64,000 nt of DNA from Pohlia nutans (taxonomy: Eukaryota; Streptophyta; Bryopsida; Bryales; Mniaceae): assembly GCA_022496805.1 (NCBI GenBank), contig CM040103.1, forward strand, positions 3,366,001-3,430,000, given 5' to 3'. A program made the translations under genes and the position numbers. The notes beneath the pieces are model-generated. The model searched no databases. It was not told the DNA's origin and was given only the letters and a program-made list of their open reading frames with translations. Of the stretch, positions 12,997 to 25,775 are shown piece by piece; positions within the stretch are counted from its first letter, which is position 1, and every line of letters begins with the position of its first letter.

Positions 12997-14312
12997 ATAG
13001 TTTTGTCATATAATTAAGGTGTGATAAAGAGTTCTAAGTGAATTCTTTCCCCGTGGTGAAGATGCCTTCCAAGGTTGCCAAATTTGTGCATTATTTTTAT
13101 AAGTCCCTAACTTTATAACATAATTGAGCAGCCCCCTTTTCCGTAATTAGTAGGTTACCTACATTTAGGGTCATTGTCTTCGTGAGCATGGGCAATGTCA
13201 ACTTCCAACAAGTGCACAACTATGGGGACCTACAAAAATGGGAGAATTGAAGTTCTAAGCATGGCTCTTGAAAGGAGAACCACCTTTAATTGCGAGTGGA
13301 ATGACATGTTGTAGAAGGTGAAAATTGGATCACATTAAACATGTTCAGTTGATCCAATTCCAAAAGGAACATCCTAAACTGTTCTATTATTAGCTGGTTC
13401 ACACTTCCTACTCGTAGGCACCGGAAGTGCCGAGAATGGAATGTAAGAGCATGCCCAACAACATCCTCTTTCCACTCACCAACGCTAATTCTGATTAGTA
13501 AAGTGCCTCTCATAGTTTGGAGTTTGATATTTCTACACCAAATATTGTCCATATGGCGGAGGTGGTTTTCACATCAAGCACTTTGTCCTTCTTTGTGACA
13601 AGACTATGCTCCCACTTTATGAAGTTAAATTTAGTAAACTTATTCTCCATCATTATGATTGTCCCAAGTTGTGACAAGAGTAATAGTTTATAATTGATTG
13701 ATGACCTCTATTCTAGGCACGCTTGGTGTTTGTTGCTGGGGAAGTTCCTAATTTTCTCACACCATCTTGGATGTGGACTTGGTGCACACTGACGAACTGT
13801 TAAGCTTGCTCTAACTGAGCTCTTGAGAGCCCTCCATACTTTTTTTGACAGCCGGTTTAACTTGGCAGGAGGTCAATTTTTGTAACCAGGAGACCTATTT
13901 GACAATGACGATTTTGAGGCCAACTTAAGTTGATTGATGCTTGTAGTGATGGTAGACGGAGACCTATTGACCTGCTGTTGTATGTGGGAACGAAAAACTC
14001 TGCCTGCCAGCATGTTATCCCAGATTACATGTGCCAATTGTCCCATAATATCAGGTGGCTTTAAGACCTGCCACGTGTCATTTTGAGAAGATTCTTGAGA
14101 TAAAAGTGACATGCAAGCTTATGGATAGAATCCAATCTGCAATTAGTGGATCCTTGCTGGGGCTGCTGAAATTTGTGCATGAGCCAGGCAGCTTTTCTCC
14201 TAGAGCTTCAAATTATCTTCACTTAGTTGCATTTGTCTCATTGGACCAAAAACTGCAGACACAAATTCAGCCAGACACATGTGCATTTCAGAGTTCAGGA
14301 ATATGGGTATTC
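12997..14312. other. Less AT-rich stretch without identifiable gene
   Basis: Contains an 88-codon minus-strand frame (13286-13552) and a plus-strand frame from 14055 that runs into the next element. Neither has recognisable domain motifs. Base composition is closer to that of coding DNA, so a decayed gene or retroelement cannot be excluded. Confidence 0.4.
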
Positions 14313-14973
14313 AGAGCAACTCCAGTGGCAACTGGACACGGAAACGCCCCTGAAATCGCTAATGTTCCGTCCCGAGATCACGTAGGTGTTAAAACGGCTC
14401 CCCAGTCACAACATGGTATAAGAGCCACTCCCCCATGAAGCACCCGGCCCGTTCTGCCTCAAATAGACAACCGGTTCAATGTAGAATCTCCTCTTAATTT
14501 CCTCTAATAAAAGTGAGCGCGGGTTTGTGAAAGACTATTGGCCTTGGTTTGAGGAAGTGCCAACTGATTAGTCCAAATCGCTCCAGCATTCGTTCTTTAA
14601 TCCAAATCACAAACTAAAATTATTTTATTCTCCTTGCAAAAGCGGGTCAGAGTCTCCTTAAGGAAAGTCATGCTTGGAATTGGAAAGATTATTTTGCTGG
14701 CACATAATAAATTGAAGTGGATTCAAGGCCTACATCCGCTTTAGCAAGGTTGATCAAAGGCACCTTGCGATGACTTCTTGTTGTGATGCTCTCATGTTGT
14801 GATTGAGGAGTTGCGATATTCACGTTTGTGGCACCATTGCAAAGTTGTTTATCGTGAGTAGATTGCGGCATGGTGGAGCACTTGCACCCGTGGTTGCATC
14901 ACCCTCCTTGATGACTCCACATACTATGTCTAGGAACATGGGCTCTTTCTAGTTATTCAATTGGAGTTGCTCT
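14313..14973. mobile_element. MITE with GAGCAACTCCA inverted ends, about 660 bp
   Basis: Left end AGAGCAACTCCAGTGG, right end the complement of AGAGCAACTCCAATTG. A second inverted pair lies further in (CAGTCACAACATG near 14400 and CATGTTGTGATTG near 14800). Ends of this GAGCA-CTCCA type are common among plant MITEs. No clear target duplication was found, so the superfamily is unassigned. Confidence 0.55.
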
Positions 14974-15532
14974 TACAATGGTTCTTCTTACCCACTAGAA
15001 GCCCACTTCATGCCTCCATCAAGTAGTATATAATCTAAAATTTAGGAAAAAAAAAAGAAAATTGGGGGCACCATGGGCATGTTCTCACCTTTTTCATTTG
15101 ATCAACAAGCAGAGGGCAACGAGTGAGGCAACCAATGGCACTTTGAATACTCCTAATAATCATGATTCTAATCATTTATGCTTTCATTAGCTTCCAAGTG
15201 ATTAATGTAATTCTGTGGTTTTTAGACATAATGCACTATAGACGGCACTTTTGGTATGGTTTTAAACCAAAAGCCCTCTTAGAACATTCAATAGCCATCA
15301 AAGGGACTGCCCCACTTTGAATGAAATGATGAGTAATATTCCTCATCACCCATGAACCAATCAGTAGCTATGAGGACATGTGGAAGTCTCTATAAAATTG
15401 CTACTCAACATTTGTTAGGTAAAGAGTTCACTACAATAATCATTAATGGAATGTAAGTTTAGTAAGTAAATTAAAACTACTTTAATCACAGTAAGGAACT
15501 GAAGTCATTGCAACTGAGGCAACATAAAGTAC
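14974..15532. other. Intergenic, no gene seen
   Basis: No coding or repeat structure recognised. Confidence 0.5.
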
Positions 15533-16060
15533 TTAACCCCTAAATGACAAAAGGGGTAAGGGTAAAACCTAAATGTGTTATAAAATGTTACTTCTTCAAC
15601 TTCGATGAAGTTTGGTCCAAAAGAGAAAATGAGAATCATGATGTTTAATAATCATCCATACGGTCAAAGTTACAAAATAGTTTTAGATACTCATTTGATG
15701 AATTCAAGAGAATTTACCATTTAAAATTCATCAACATTGCAAATTTTATTTTTAGAATTTGAAATTTGGTATGATTGGTTAAAACAAAACATTCTATTCT
15801 AAAATTTGAAAAGGAATTTTTTTCAAATGAGCGAACATCATTAGTTTCCCGAAATAGTAAATTTTATAACACTTTGAAAAATTCCTTAATGAACCTCAAT
15901 GTTGCAAATGAAATGTATCGAAAAATCACCAGAACATGATCTCTACCCCCAATTTAAATTTAAAAAATCAAAACTTGAAAAATGTCATTTCCTGCCTATG
16001 GACAGTCATTGTTGTTTGGGTTGTGACCAGAAAATAGACGATCAGTCCCTTAGGGGTTAA
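15533..16060 (+). mobile_element. TTAA-bounded MITE, 528 bp (family C)
   Basis: TTAA-CCCCTAAATGACAAAAGG at the left and CTTAGGGG-TTAA at the right. The interior (ATTTGGTATGATTGGTTAAA, AAATGTCATTTCCTGCC, GACAGTCATTGTTGTTTGGG) recurs reversed at 43514-44054. Non-coding. Confidence 0.75.
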
Positions 16061-16184
16061 TAATTAGAAAAACCACTCACTGCAAGGAAGTGCATGACAT
16101 GATGGATCACTTAATAATAAACAAACCATTGCAAGGAAATGCCTTTGGAGGCCACATGTGGTTGTGCCTAAATAAACAAATTAA

Positions 16185-16559
16185 TGGCAACTTCACACTA
16201 TGGCCGTCCAAGTCGAGAGGCTATAGGATTGAGTAGCCAAACTTTGTGGAGAGTCCAAAGAAATCTATTGAAAATAGGCAGTAAAATATAGTTTTCATTT
16301 TTTATGAAAATAAATTGGCGGCCTCTTGACCATAGTTTGGGTTTCCATTCCCGTCCAACCCAAACTTCCTTTCAAGAGGCTTTCACCTTGGTCAAAAAGC
16401 ACGTCAAAAAGTGTTGCTATGTAAGCATTTTAGAGCGCGACAGCCTTTGGACTTTGGCCTTTAGTGCGAAGGGTTGAGAGGCCAAACTCTTGGTTTCTTG
16501 CAATCTAATTGGTGGAAATTGACGGCCTCTTGACCTTCGGCCATAATGTGAAGCGGCCC
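16185..16559. mobile_element. Tourist-like MITE, copy 1 (375 bp)
   Basis: Ends match the family inverted repeat (GGGCCGCTTCACACTATGGC and complement); the left end is mutated (TGGCAACTTCACAC). Flanked by TAA on both sides (16182-16184, 16560-16562), as expected for PIF/Harbinger-derived Tourist MITEs. Two further copies lie at 20174-20530 and 27018-27380. Confidence 0.8.
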
Positions 16560-16562
16560 TAA

Positions 16563-17552
16563 TTGTTATGATGCACTTTTATCATATTTGAATCTTATTT
16601 GTCTCAATTTCAATGTCTTTAAACTTCTAGGGAGAGAGAAAGAGTCTGGAGTAACTCAAGCCCGAAGAGTGATCATGAATGGAGTGTTTATTAGAAAAAG
16701 TATTGCTAACTAGGCCACGAAGACTAAGTTCGCGCGTGCTACCCTTCATGCCTTAAACTTCCACACTTCTTTTTAATGAAATAAACCTACTGGATAAGAA
16801 ACTACTAAATATTATAGAGGCTCCAAAAGAATGGTTTTCACGCTAGGACAAGAATGACCAATTGCATAATATGCTTAAGCCCTAGACTTTGTACCCCTAC
16901 TAAAGTTTTCAAGATTCTCTCAGATGCTCTCCAATACTCTTGGATGCTCTATGTTTCTATATCTTAAGTTTTCTAGCTCATTTAACTCCTATTAAATTCC
17001 TTCATATAATGGCAAGTGTCATCTTTCACTCTAGTTCCTAAAAATGTTTTTGTATCAATAAAAACTTTAAAAACCTAGAAAAGGTACAAAAGCCTACCAT
17101 AGCATTCAATAGCATTCAGACCCTCTACCATTTCATTCATCGTGTGATTTACAATGCATCATGAGAATTCCATCCGTATAGTGCATTAAGTGGAACCCTT
17201 TTTTTTTCATCTTTCAAAGAGTGGGGAAGGAAGTAAGGTCATAAACCATTGTCAATGGAGGGACAAAAGAAGTGGCGCACTGTTCAAGGAATTTTTTATT
17301 TAGGTTGCCCATTTTCTATTGGTTAGCCATGCACCACAACATTCTTGGATTAAAGTATTATTACTCATAATGCCACTCTTTTTGAAAGTAAGGGATATGT
17401 GGAGATGTGTCAGCAAAGACCATGCATGGTTACCTTCCCTTCTAGTTTTCTAAAACCTCCACTTGTGAGAAAACATGAATAACTTAGATAATGATTGTTC
17501 TTGGATGATAATACAAAATATGCTTCACATTCTCCTCAAGAGCAAGGCATAG
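16563..17552. other. AT-rich spacer, no gene seen
   Basis: No recognisable gene, RNA or repeat structure. Confidence 0.5.
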
Positions 17553-17928
17553 CTACACTAAATAGTGTATTTAGTGTGAGGCACTGTAATTGCCAACATC
17601 ACTCTAAATATCAAAAAACCTACTTTTGTAAAAACACAAAATTTGAATTTTCACACTATTTATGAAGAATAGTAACGTTTTGACATTGTGATCTTTTGAG
17701 ATATGGATATTCAGTGTGAGTAAGGAATGAAACTTGAGATGAAAGTTTAGATGGAAAAACTAAAATTTTAGAAATGGAATGAATCAAATTGGATGATAAC
17801 TGAAAATAAATCAAATTGGATGATAACCGCCAACACTAATTACCCACAAATTGACAATTAGTGTTAGACAAGTAGTAGGGGTAAGCACATTATTCATCAC
17901 CTCACACTAAATACACTATTTAGAGTAG
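17553..17928. mobile_element. MITE with CTACACTAAATAG ends, copy 1 (376 bp)
   Basis: Inverted ends of about 27-29 bp start (C)TACACTAAATAGTG and continue TATTTAGTGTGAGG. Copy 2 is at 24110-24456. The length difference of 29 bp is explained by a tandem duplication of the AATCAAATTGGATGATAAC block here (about 17786-17842). A TA dinucleotide borders both ends, compatible with a Tc1/mariner-type target; the inner CACTA could also suggest a CACTA-type element. Superfamily unresolved. Confidence 0.8.
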
Positions 17929-17947
17929 TGAAGACTCCTGAATGTTG

Positions 17948-17996
17948 TAGTATATTATAGAATGTTATAGAATATTATAGAATATTGAAGAATGTT
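17948..17996. repeat. Short tandem TTATAGAATRT repeats
   Basis: Four to five imperfect copies of an 11-base unit (TTATAGAATGT/TTATAGAATAT). Confidence 0.75.
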
Positions 17997-20173
17997 ATGT
18001 CACAGTGACTGTTATAGAATGTAATGGGATATATCATATATGGAACATAAGAAAATCTCAGATCAATTTTTGAAACATTTTCCAAGAAACTGCTATGCCA
18101 CACAAAAAGTACTCTCAAAGAACTGCAATCCCAAATTTTGAGACTAGTACATGTCCACATGGTCAAAAGGCAATGAAGCTCATGCAAGGACATCCGTAGC
18201 ACCGTACATTGTGGTCAGAGATATTCATTCATTTAGGCACCTTGATAAATGAGAGCAACAGACTCCTCAGTCAGTGGCGTGTGTACGCAAAAATGTACAA
18301 TACCAGATCTTGCAGTACAGTAGCCCCCTGGGCATGATACATAATTTTTACACATGAAGTCAAGCCAAAATGGGATTTCATTCACAAAAATTATCAGAAT
18401 CCAAAATCGCAAATTGCATTGGGTACTTATTCGAGTCCACTATCAAGAAATGCCAAAAAAAAATTGGGACATTTCGGGATGAAATTCTAAAAACATTAGA
18501 AATCCGCTTGGAAATTCAGTGGTTTTGGACTGATAACTTCATACATTGATATCTTTGTGGCATTCAGACCTCAAAACTCATTATTCTTTTTTTCACATGA
18601 CTCTAGAAAAAAAATTCATTCTTTCTGTTGTTACTCAAAATTTTGTATATGTAATTGTTTGAATGAGGTTAAAAATAGAGGATTGATTTTCATATAGAAA
18701 AAAATTAATTTTTGATCAAAACTCAATTATATGTGTTATGCATCTTGTGTACTACATGTCAAAATTTGAATCAAATATTCTAATTTATGAAGTTTTCATG
18801 AAAATTCACTTAAAAACCAAAACTATGTATCAACACCGGGAGCTAATGTACAATGGGGTTCAACAAGTTTGCGTGATTTTTGTATTGTCATTGATGTTTA
18901 TACTTCTCATTTGTACAGAAGTAGTTGAATGAGCATGAAATTTTGAATACAACATTGCAACTTCAAGAACAACATATGTGTAAAATTTGGTACCATGGAG
19001 ATAAAGGGCAAAAGAAAACCAAAACCAAAAAACAAAATTTAACTTTTAATACGTTAAATTTCACAGCAGTTACATAAATGTTTTTTTACAATATAGAATT
19101 TGGATACAAAGTAGACGTTGTGATGCTAAACAATATGGTTCATTTCAAATATTAGTGAGAACTGGCCTAAAGGGATGTATAGATGATGTAAGCTTTTGAT
19201 ACAATTTCAATATACCAAACATAAACAACTTTGACATGATGTTTCTCACTATAAAATGACTATTTTTTAAAATTGACCGCACCACGTGAAAGCTATTTGA
19301 TTTATTTACATGACAACACAACTATTTGCACTTTAAAGTTCAAATTCATATAATAATTTCAATTTTTCATTCCACAATCTACTATTTAGTATTACCACCA
19401 TTTGCCTTTGATTACGGCTTGCATTCTTGTAGGCATGTTAGAAATACAGGTTTGTAGATGTACACTCACCTTGTTGCATGGTTGTAGCATTATTTCTATC
19501 ATTTCTTCTTTATTTCTTGGTCTAAGCTCAGGTTGCAATAAGTCCTTCACCGCACATCTTCGATGGGGCTTGGATAAGGTGAGTTTGCTAGCCGTATCAC
19601 AAAATATGCTATAATTTTGTTCGCTTCCTTAGGACGAGCTTCCGTGTGAGGATCGGTCCGGTGGAAGGCAGTAGAAGACAAAAAACAAGGTCTCAACAGT
19701 CATCGATACTCCACCCATTTCAGTAGAAGTAAAAATTATACTCCTGAGTTTCATTGATTTTCACCGATTCGGTGGAGCTCCCCTCTTCTGCGGCCCGATC
19801 ACCGATCACCCACCCCACATGGAAGTCGGCCTTTAGTAGGGTACTAAGGTGGAGGAGTACCAACAATTTTTAGCAAAAAACAAACACAATTGAGAAGTAA
19901 CTCGTTATTGTGAAATGGACGTTACAGACTTTATTTCAATATCTTGCACCACTTTTTGAGTGTTGCACATTGCCTAAAGATTACAAAACTACATGGGGAA
20001 AACCCCCACTTCATTGTTGAAGTCTGATAAGGCTTTATTGCAATGCTATTTTTTATCACAACTTTAGTACACTCTAAGATGACTTTTGATCCCCTCTTCC
20101 AAAGTGGAGCTTTACTCTTTCTGCCACATGATTCTATCTAAAGTGTAAATTGTGATCTAAAGACCACTCTTAA
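17997..20173. other. Intergenic, no gene seen
   Basis: Two kilobases with only short chance frames. Around 19640-19800 a GATCGG...AGAAG block has a loose inverted partner (CTTCTGCGGCCCGATC), perhaps an old MITE, too weak to call. Confidence 0.45.
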
Positions 20174-20530
20174 GGCCGCTTCACACTATGGCCGTCCAAG
20201 TCGAGAGGCCGTGGGATTGAGAGTCCAAACTTTGTTGAGAGTCCAAAGAAATCTACTGAAAATAGGCATAAAATATAGTTTTCATTCTTTATGAAAAGAA
20301 ATCGATGGCCTCTCAACCATAATGACGGGTCTTGCAAAATGTAGGACCCAAACTTCCTCTCGAGAGGCCGTCACCTTGGTCAAAAAGTGTTGCCATGTAA
20401 GCATTTTGAAGGTCCACGGCCTTTGGACTTTGGCCTCTAGTGTGAAGGGTTGAGAGGCTGAAACCATGGTTTCTTGCAATTTGATTGGTGGAAATCGACG
20501 GCCTCTCGACCTTCGGCCTTAGTGCCCTCT
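20174..20530. mobile_element. Tourist-like MITE, copy 2 (right end damaged)
   Basis: Left end TAA-GGCCGCTTCACACTATGG. The interior is nearly identical to the copies at 16185 and 27018 (GTCCAAGTCGAGAGGCC, GGCCTCTCGACCTTCGGCC). The right terminus reads GGCCTTAGTGCCCTC instead of CATAATGTGAAGCGGCCC, so the right target duplication is lost. Confidence 0.75.
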
Positions 20531-21596
20531 TGCAAAATTGGTTATGTGAAAATTGAATATCTTAAGTGTGAACAATGTTGATTCAAAGTGCCAGTTGCAA
20601 TCACTGAACTAAGACTTCAAACACAGAGATTACACTCACTTTTTGGACCCCACCGTACAGTGTCATGATATTGTCACTAAGATGACTCAAACTGAATGTC
20701 TCTCAGTGGGTGCATACCAAAGTATGAGCATCTTCTACTTGCTTTGAGCATTTTGCAAAATTTCACCCTCGCCATCAACTACACTTACTTTTTGAGAGGT
20801 TATAGTGTTGAACTAAAAATGAATAATGAATATTTTTACTACAAGTATCAAAGCAACATGTAAACAAGAGAAACAAAAGAATCATGAAATGCCAGAGTAC
20901 TTCACAACCCTGTCATTCACCTAAGATTTGGTAAGGCTGCTAAGAAAAATTGCATTAGTGTAGGACTCGCTAACGATCACTTATTTAAAGGGGCCAAGAA
21001 ATTTTCAGAGGTGTCCTCTATTACTACTACCTTTTCATCCAGATTTGGCACGGTCAGGGTGATCCCAGATAGACTGGAGATGATCTTCAGTGGGAACTCC
21101 AGCCTTCAGGTATAAAATGAAGGTTGCAAATGAGCCTGAGAGAAGAGGACTGTTGACACCAAGTTGAAACGAAACTCTCGATCACTATTGAACCCACAAA
21201 GTGCATGTGCATAAGCATTTCAGGTCAGCCAACTGTAATTTCAATTATTCACATACACAAAAAGATGGAAATCAACGAGCTCTGGGGCTTCCACTACAAG
21301 CGGTGAACATAATCGCATAAACAAAATTTTATAAGGAAACTGGAACAAAAGTCTTCTCCTCCTCAATTCCACAGCTATTAATTGCAACAGAGCACTATGA
21401 CACCGCTACCAGCGACTCAAAACTCGGCTATGTGTCCATTCTCATGACCGTCGTGCCACAAAACATTTGACTTACATGACATCACTTTCGTGACTAAATA
21501 AAAACGTAGAAACCTCATCTCTTTTACATGATTGAGTAATTTCATTTAGGGTGGCATTTAGGGTTTCGTGACTAAATAAAAACGAAAAAATTGCAT
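20531..21596. other. Spacer downstream of eL14, no gene seen
   Basis: No gene recognised. A 21-bp direct repeat (TTTCGTGACTAAATAAAAAC plus G) occurs at 21486 and again 78 bp later at 21564. Confidence 0.5.
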
Positions 21597-22060
21597 AACG
21601 ATGTGGAAATGACAACCAAAAACAACAGATGATCCGTTTCAGTCCAGAAGTTCTGATAATGCCAAGGATTACTACACAGAAAAGGTCATAGAGAAGAAAA
21701 ATCTCATCTTGAACTTCCACCTTACACTGAAATTGAGGATGATGAGACAAATTATCGACACGAAAATCTCAACAAAAACAAAATCGAACCAAAAGACAGA
21801 CTGAAATAGCATCCATCACAACTGTACCCCAGCTCGCCGAGTCAAGTTTTCAAATCCCTGAATCATCAACTTCTCATGGTATTCGTAATATGAACAGATG
21901 CCACTCCAGTTCTACGTTGTCACCTTAAATGATTTCATGCGAAGCACGTCCAATGAAATCACTCCAACCAGTACCTGAGAGCGAGAAGCTTCCAGGGACC
22001 TGCTCATCTTAGCGAATAGACCCTGACGAGTAAACATGCCCCATTATTTTGAAAAGCAAT
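21597..22060 (-). repeat. 3' flank of eL14, source of the block at 27640-28105
   Basis: This stretch downstream of the eL14 stop matches 27640-28105 in order and orientation: CCGTTTCAGTC, TCTGATAATGCCAAG, CTTGAACTTCCACCT, ATATGAACAGATGCCA, and near-identity over TCATCTTAGCGAATAGACC. It probably includes the eL14 3' UTR, judging from position only. Confidence 0.75.
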
Positions 22061-22267
22061 CCCAAAAAATCGAAACATCCTAGTAATTGAAAGAATTAAC
22101 GAGGAAAGGTTCGACGTTTTCCGCAGATTTTAGGGCTACCAGGATGCGTGCGCAACATTCGTGTTCTACACAAAAGTGTGAATATAAAACCGGCGTTGCA
22201 TTGAATTGTTACGCATACATGCTTCACAAAGGAAGAGCCCAAAAACCCTAATTCTAAAATATCGTAC

Positions 22268-22675
22268 CTAAGCCTTGCTTTCCTTCCTCAGCTTTCCCAG
22301 CTCCCGACGGACAATAGAACTCCTCTTCACACGCGCCACCGTCACCTTGAACCGGTCGAAGTCCGTCAGCGCAGCACGCCGGGTGCGCACAGCCAGCTTG
22401 CGGCCCCAGGCGCTCGTGGTCCACTTCTGGTCCACCTCCGCGTCCACATACGCCTTCGTCAGCACCCTCTTGGCGGGCGTGCGGGGCAGGCCCGGGATGG
22501 TGATGTCGGTGAGCGACAGACGCTTGAAGTTAATCTGCGTCCGGACCATGTTGGGGGCGTCGATCAGCGCCCTGTTCTGGTCGATCACGTCCACAATCAC
22601 CACCAGCTTTCCATAATCGGGGCCGTAATTGATCAGGGCCACTCTCCCAATCTCCACAAACCTGCGGAACACCAT
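22268..22675 (-). CDS. RPL14: Large-subunit ribosomal protein eL14
   Basis: 135-residue protein of the eL14 family, a structural protein of the cytosolic 60S subunit. The N-terminal KOW-like part reads [20 protein letters not shown] and [17 protein letters not shown], followed by the family's basic core ([23 protein letters not shown]) and a lysine/arginine-rich C-terminus. Length fits plant eL14 (about 134 aa), so the frame is complete and uninterrupted by introns. The ATG lies in a strong context (AGCCATGG). The gene is markedly GC-richer than its AT-rich surroundings. A telobox lies about 110 bp upstream of the start, typical of plant ribosomal protein promoters. Part of its 3' flank is duplicated about 6 kb to the right. 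Not seen: a second complete copy in the window. Confidence 0.96.
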   Translation of the reverse strand: MVFRRFVEIGRVALINYGPDYGKLVVIVDVIDQNRALIDAPNMVRTQINFKRLSLTDITIPGLPRTPAKRVLTKAYVDAEVDQKWTTSAWGRKLAVRTRRAALTDFDRFKVTVARVKRSSIVRRELGKLRKESKA

Positions 22676-22767
22676 GGCTGCTGGCTAAGCAGGTCACGGA
22701 CGTGGCTATGGCGGCGATGGCAGTGGCCTTGCTGCGAAAGAGAAGCAGATAGACGCTGGGTCTTCCA

Positions 22768-22792
22768 GTTTAGGGCGAGCCCCAAACCCTAA
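22768..22792. promoter_or_regulatory. Telobox motifs upstream of eL14
   Basis: AAACCCTAA at 22784-22792 and its complement form TTTAGGG at 22769-22775, 95-115 bp upstream of the eL14 ATG. Teloboxes of this sequence are an established promoter motif of plant translation-related genes; function here is inferred from position. Confidence 0.65.
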
Positions 22793-23518
22793 GTCGAGGT
22801 CCTCAAATCCACGTCCCAGAAGGCATTCACACTTGACCTCCAGTTCATACTAGAGCCCCAATATGTTCATTGAACTACGTGGCAACTTTTCTTGGGTTCA
22901 AATCTTCAAATTGATTTTAGTTGTCCAATTAACTCATCAAATGTTAAGGAACCATACCCGGAAGGCATGGTCGGCCAAAAAAATTACAAAAGGGGATGCT
23001 CAAGTTTTTAGGAAATAACGTTTATTTATTTTTATTTTTAATTTTATTGTTTTTTTTTATATATCTATTTTCTATGGTAAAAAAAGAAACTACAATTGGT
23101 ACGTGAGAATTCTTTTAAAAATTCAACAAATTCTTTAATTCATATTCTCTATGTCTTAAATAAACACTCTTGGTGTGCAGAAATAACAAAACTAACATCA
23201 AAATTACACTTGCACTTCTTCTCTTAGCCACATTTTAAATGACCTTTATTTAAATCATGTTGTTGAAAGAGTGACTTTTCTAGCACTTTATAATGGGACA
23301 TCTCAAGCTTGGAAAATTTAGGGAGAACACATGTTTTTGAAATCTTTAGTTTTGTCGGCATTGTACTTTAGATCCACTTTTCTCCTTGCGCAAAGAGTCA
23401 CCGTCCTTCCCCAGGGAACTTATGTTTGCGATTTTGGAAATAGTTGAACAAGGACATGAATGACAGCTCATAGAGCTATACCGATGGCATCTACTCTTCA
23501 TCATAAAGTCCCGATACT
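22793..23518. other. Spacer upstream of eL14, no gene seen
   Basis: AT-rich sequence beyond the eL14 promoter with no recognisable gene. Confidence 0.5.
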
Positions 23519-24109
23519 AACCTTTAAAAGTTACATGGTGTTTCTAGAATTGATGATTTGAAAAAAAATGATCATAAAGTACTATTTGGAAGCATAATTT
23601 GGAATTGATTTACAAATGAAAGCTGTAGATTTTGAATTTTAAATTCCATCCATCTAATTAACCTTGGGCGACCCATAATGGGTCGCTCTATTTTTAGAAC
23701 TGAAAATATCTTGAGGAAGGAGTGCATGAATGATTCAAAATTTGGGCCAATTTTGTGTAGAAACAAGTTAGCTATCCAATGGTGTAGTCTGATTTGGAGA
23801 AATGCACATTGTCAATTTTACAAAAATCCACAAGTGTTGGGTGGTCACAAAAATTGAGGAAGAAAAGTCAGCTGAAGAGAGTGATGGGCGAATGACGAGC
23901 TGCCATGTATTCCAGTTCGGCAAGGCGGCTTGTAGGTGGGTGTAGCTACTGAAATGAAAATCTTGCACTTGGATTTCACTTTTTTTCCAAAATTCTTTTT
24001 CCTACTATATGTGTTCTTTTTTGTACTTTCAACCTACCGTGTCTCATTTTGCAATGGAAGATCAATTTTGTAGGAATTTGTAAGATTTCTCTCAAAGTCA
24101 CAAGTGAAG

Positions 24110-24456
24110 TACACTAAATAGTATATTTAGTATGAGGCACCGTAATTGCAAACATCACTCTAAATATCAAAAAACCTACTTTTGTAAAATCACTAAATGT
24201 GAATTCTCACACTATTTATGAAGAATAGTAACGTTTTGACATTGTGATCTTTTGAGATATGGATATTTAGTGTGAGTAAGGAATGAAACTTGAGATGAAA
24301 GTTTAGATGGAAAAACTAAAATTTTAGAAATGGAATGAATCAAATTGGATGATAACCCCCAACACTAATTACCCACAAATTGACAATTAGTATTAGACAA
24401 GTAGTAGGGGTAAGCACATTATTCATCACCTCACACTAAATACACTATTTAGTGTA
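24110..24456. mobile_element. MITE with CTACACTAAATAG ends, copy 2 (347 bp)
   Basis: Near-identical to 17553-17928 apart from the missing 29-bp internal duplication. TA at each border. Confidence 0.8.
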
Positions 24457-24848
24457 GTAAAAAGTGGATGTCATGTCAAGGCCTCTTTCTCACTCATTTT
24501 TTATCCTAAAAATACAAAACTTGTTATCATGCGTAGGGAACTTGATTATCTTCATAATTTTAGACAACACCAACTTTCTAAAATAGTATGTGCCCAAGAA
24601 AGTCGATCAAAGTTCATTTTCAGCAGTGAGAAAATAGTGAATTTCTTGGAGTATCCTTCACTTTTGTGTCCCATCCAAGCAACCTATAACTCGGATTGAC
24701 ACCAAACTTTGTAAAGATGAAGGTGACTTGCATATCTACAAGATCTTACGGTTGGTTTTGTAAAAAAATGAAGTACATAAGTTTGAGCGACATATATCTT
24801 TAACCAAAAAAATCAGGGTCCAAAACGCGCTGAAAATGGTTCAGGAAG

Positions 24849-25775
24849 TTAACCCCTAAAGGACCAGGTGGACACATTGTGTCCACGAATAATTTCATTA
24901 CTTGAATAATTTGTTCGAATTTCATAATTTTGACTCAATGTTAACTAGAGAATTGAAAATGTTCGTTTCAGGATCACAAAAAAACTTCAAGATTTGCAAT
25001 TACGTTGATTGATTCATTGGGAAAAAACTAAAACGTCAACGTAGGTGAATCTGGGACATAGTAGTTAGGGCGGTTGATGACTTGGAGGGCGTTTTCACAC
25101 TTTGACGTCACATTTGTAAAAAAAAAGAAGTGTCCAGTATGTAAAATATTTTCTAATACTGCATCATTAACACTATAAAATAATTACGGAAAATGTTTAA
25201 ATATATTTTAAATGGAATCTTTTCAAAATAATTGGAATATTTTCTACATATTTTATATTATTTTTGAATATTTTTGAATATTCCAAATATATATTTGAAT
25301 TATTTAAAAAAAAATTGCAATGTAAAAATTAATAACGATCACAAACACCGGCTCAACGAGTCACCAACAAGTCACCTCACCCAAACATAAATCTTTGAGA
25401 ATCAATCATTGTTGTTGTATTTAGTTTTAGAACACCATTTTTTGTGAGCACTTAGATATAGTACATCTTCGTATGCTCCTAAACTTTCAAACGCTAATCA
25501 TGGTTTCTAAATTTATGAGAAAGTTTGCAATGAATGACCTGTTGGTTTTATTCAAAATTTTCAAAAATCAACTTATCATCAAACCTTATAATCATGTAAT
25601 ATATACGGTAGATTGTTTCTAAAAATTAATGTACAGTCTCATGACTAAGTCCTTTATGAACTTCAACGGTGAAGTTTTCTACATGAATACCAATCAAGAG
25701 ATACAATTGCCTTTCTGAAAGCATCACGAGAAAGTGATAAAATTTTAGGAATGAGCATGGTCTTTTAGGGGTTAA
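24849..25775. mobile_element. TTAA-bounded element, 927 bp (family E)
   Basis: TTAA-CCCCTAAAGGACCAGG at the left and the complement of CCCCTAAAAGACCATG plus TTAA at the right. A perfect palindrome GTGGACACATTGTGTCCAC occupies 24868-24886. Its AGGACCA end is shared with the 2.5-kb element at 46273-48767. Non-coding. Confidence 0.8.

Noticed and set aside
14055..14438. 127-codon plus-strand frame
   Set aside because: No domain motifs, and it runs into a MITE whose inverted end forms its C-terminal third.
19640..19810. Possible MITE with GATCGG...AGAAG ends
   Set aside because: The inverted match is short and gapped, and no target duplication was found.
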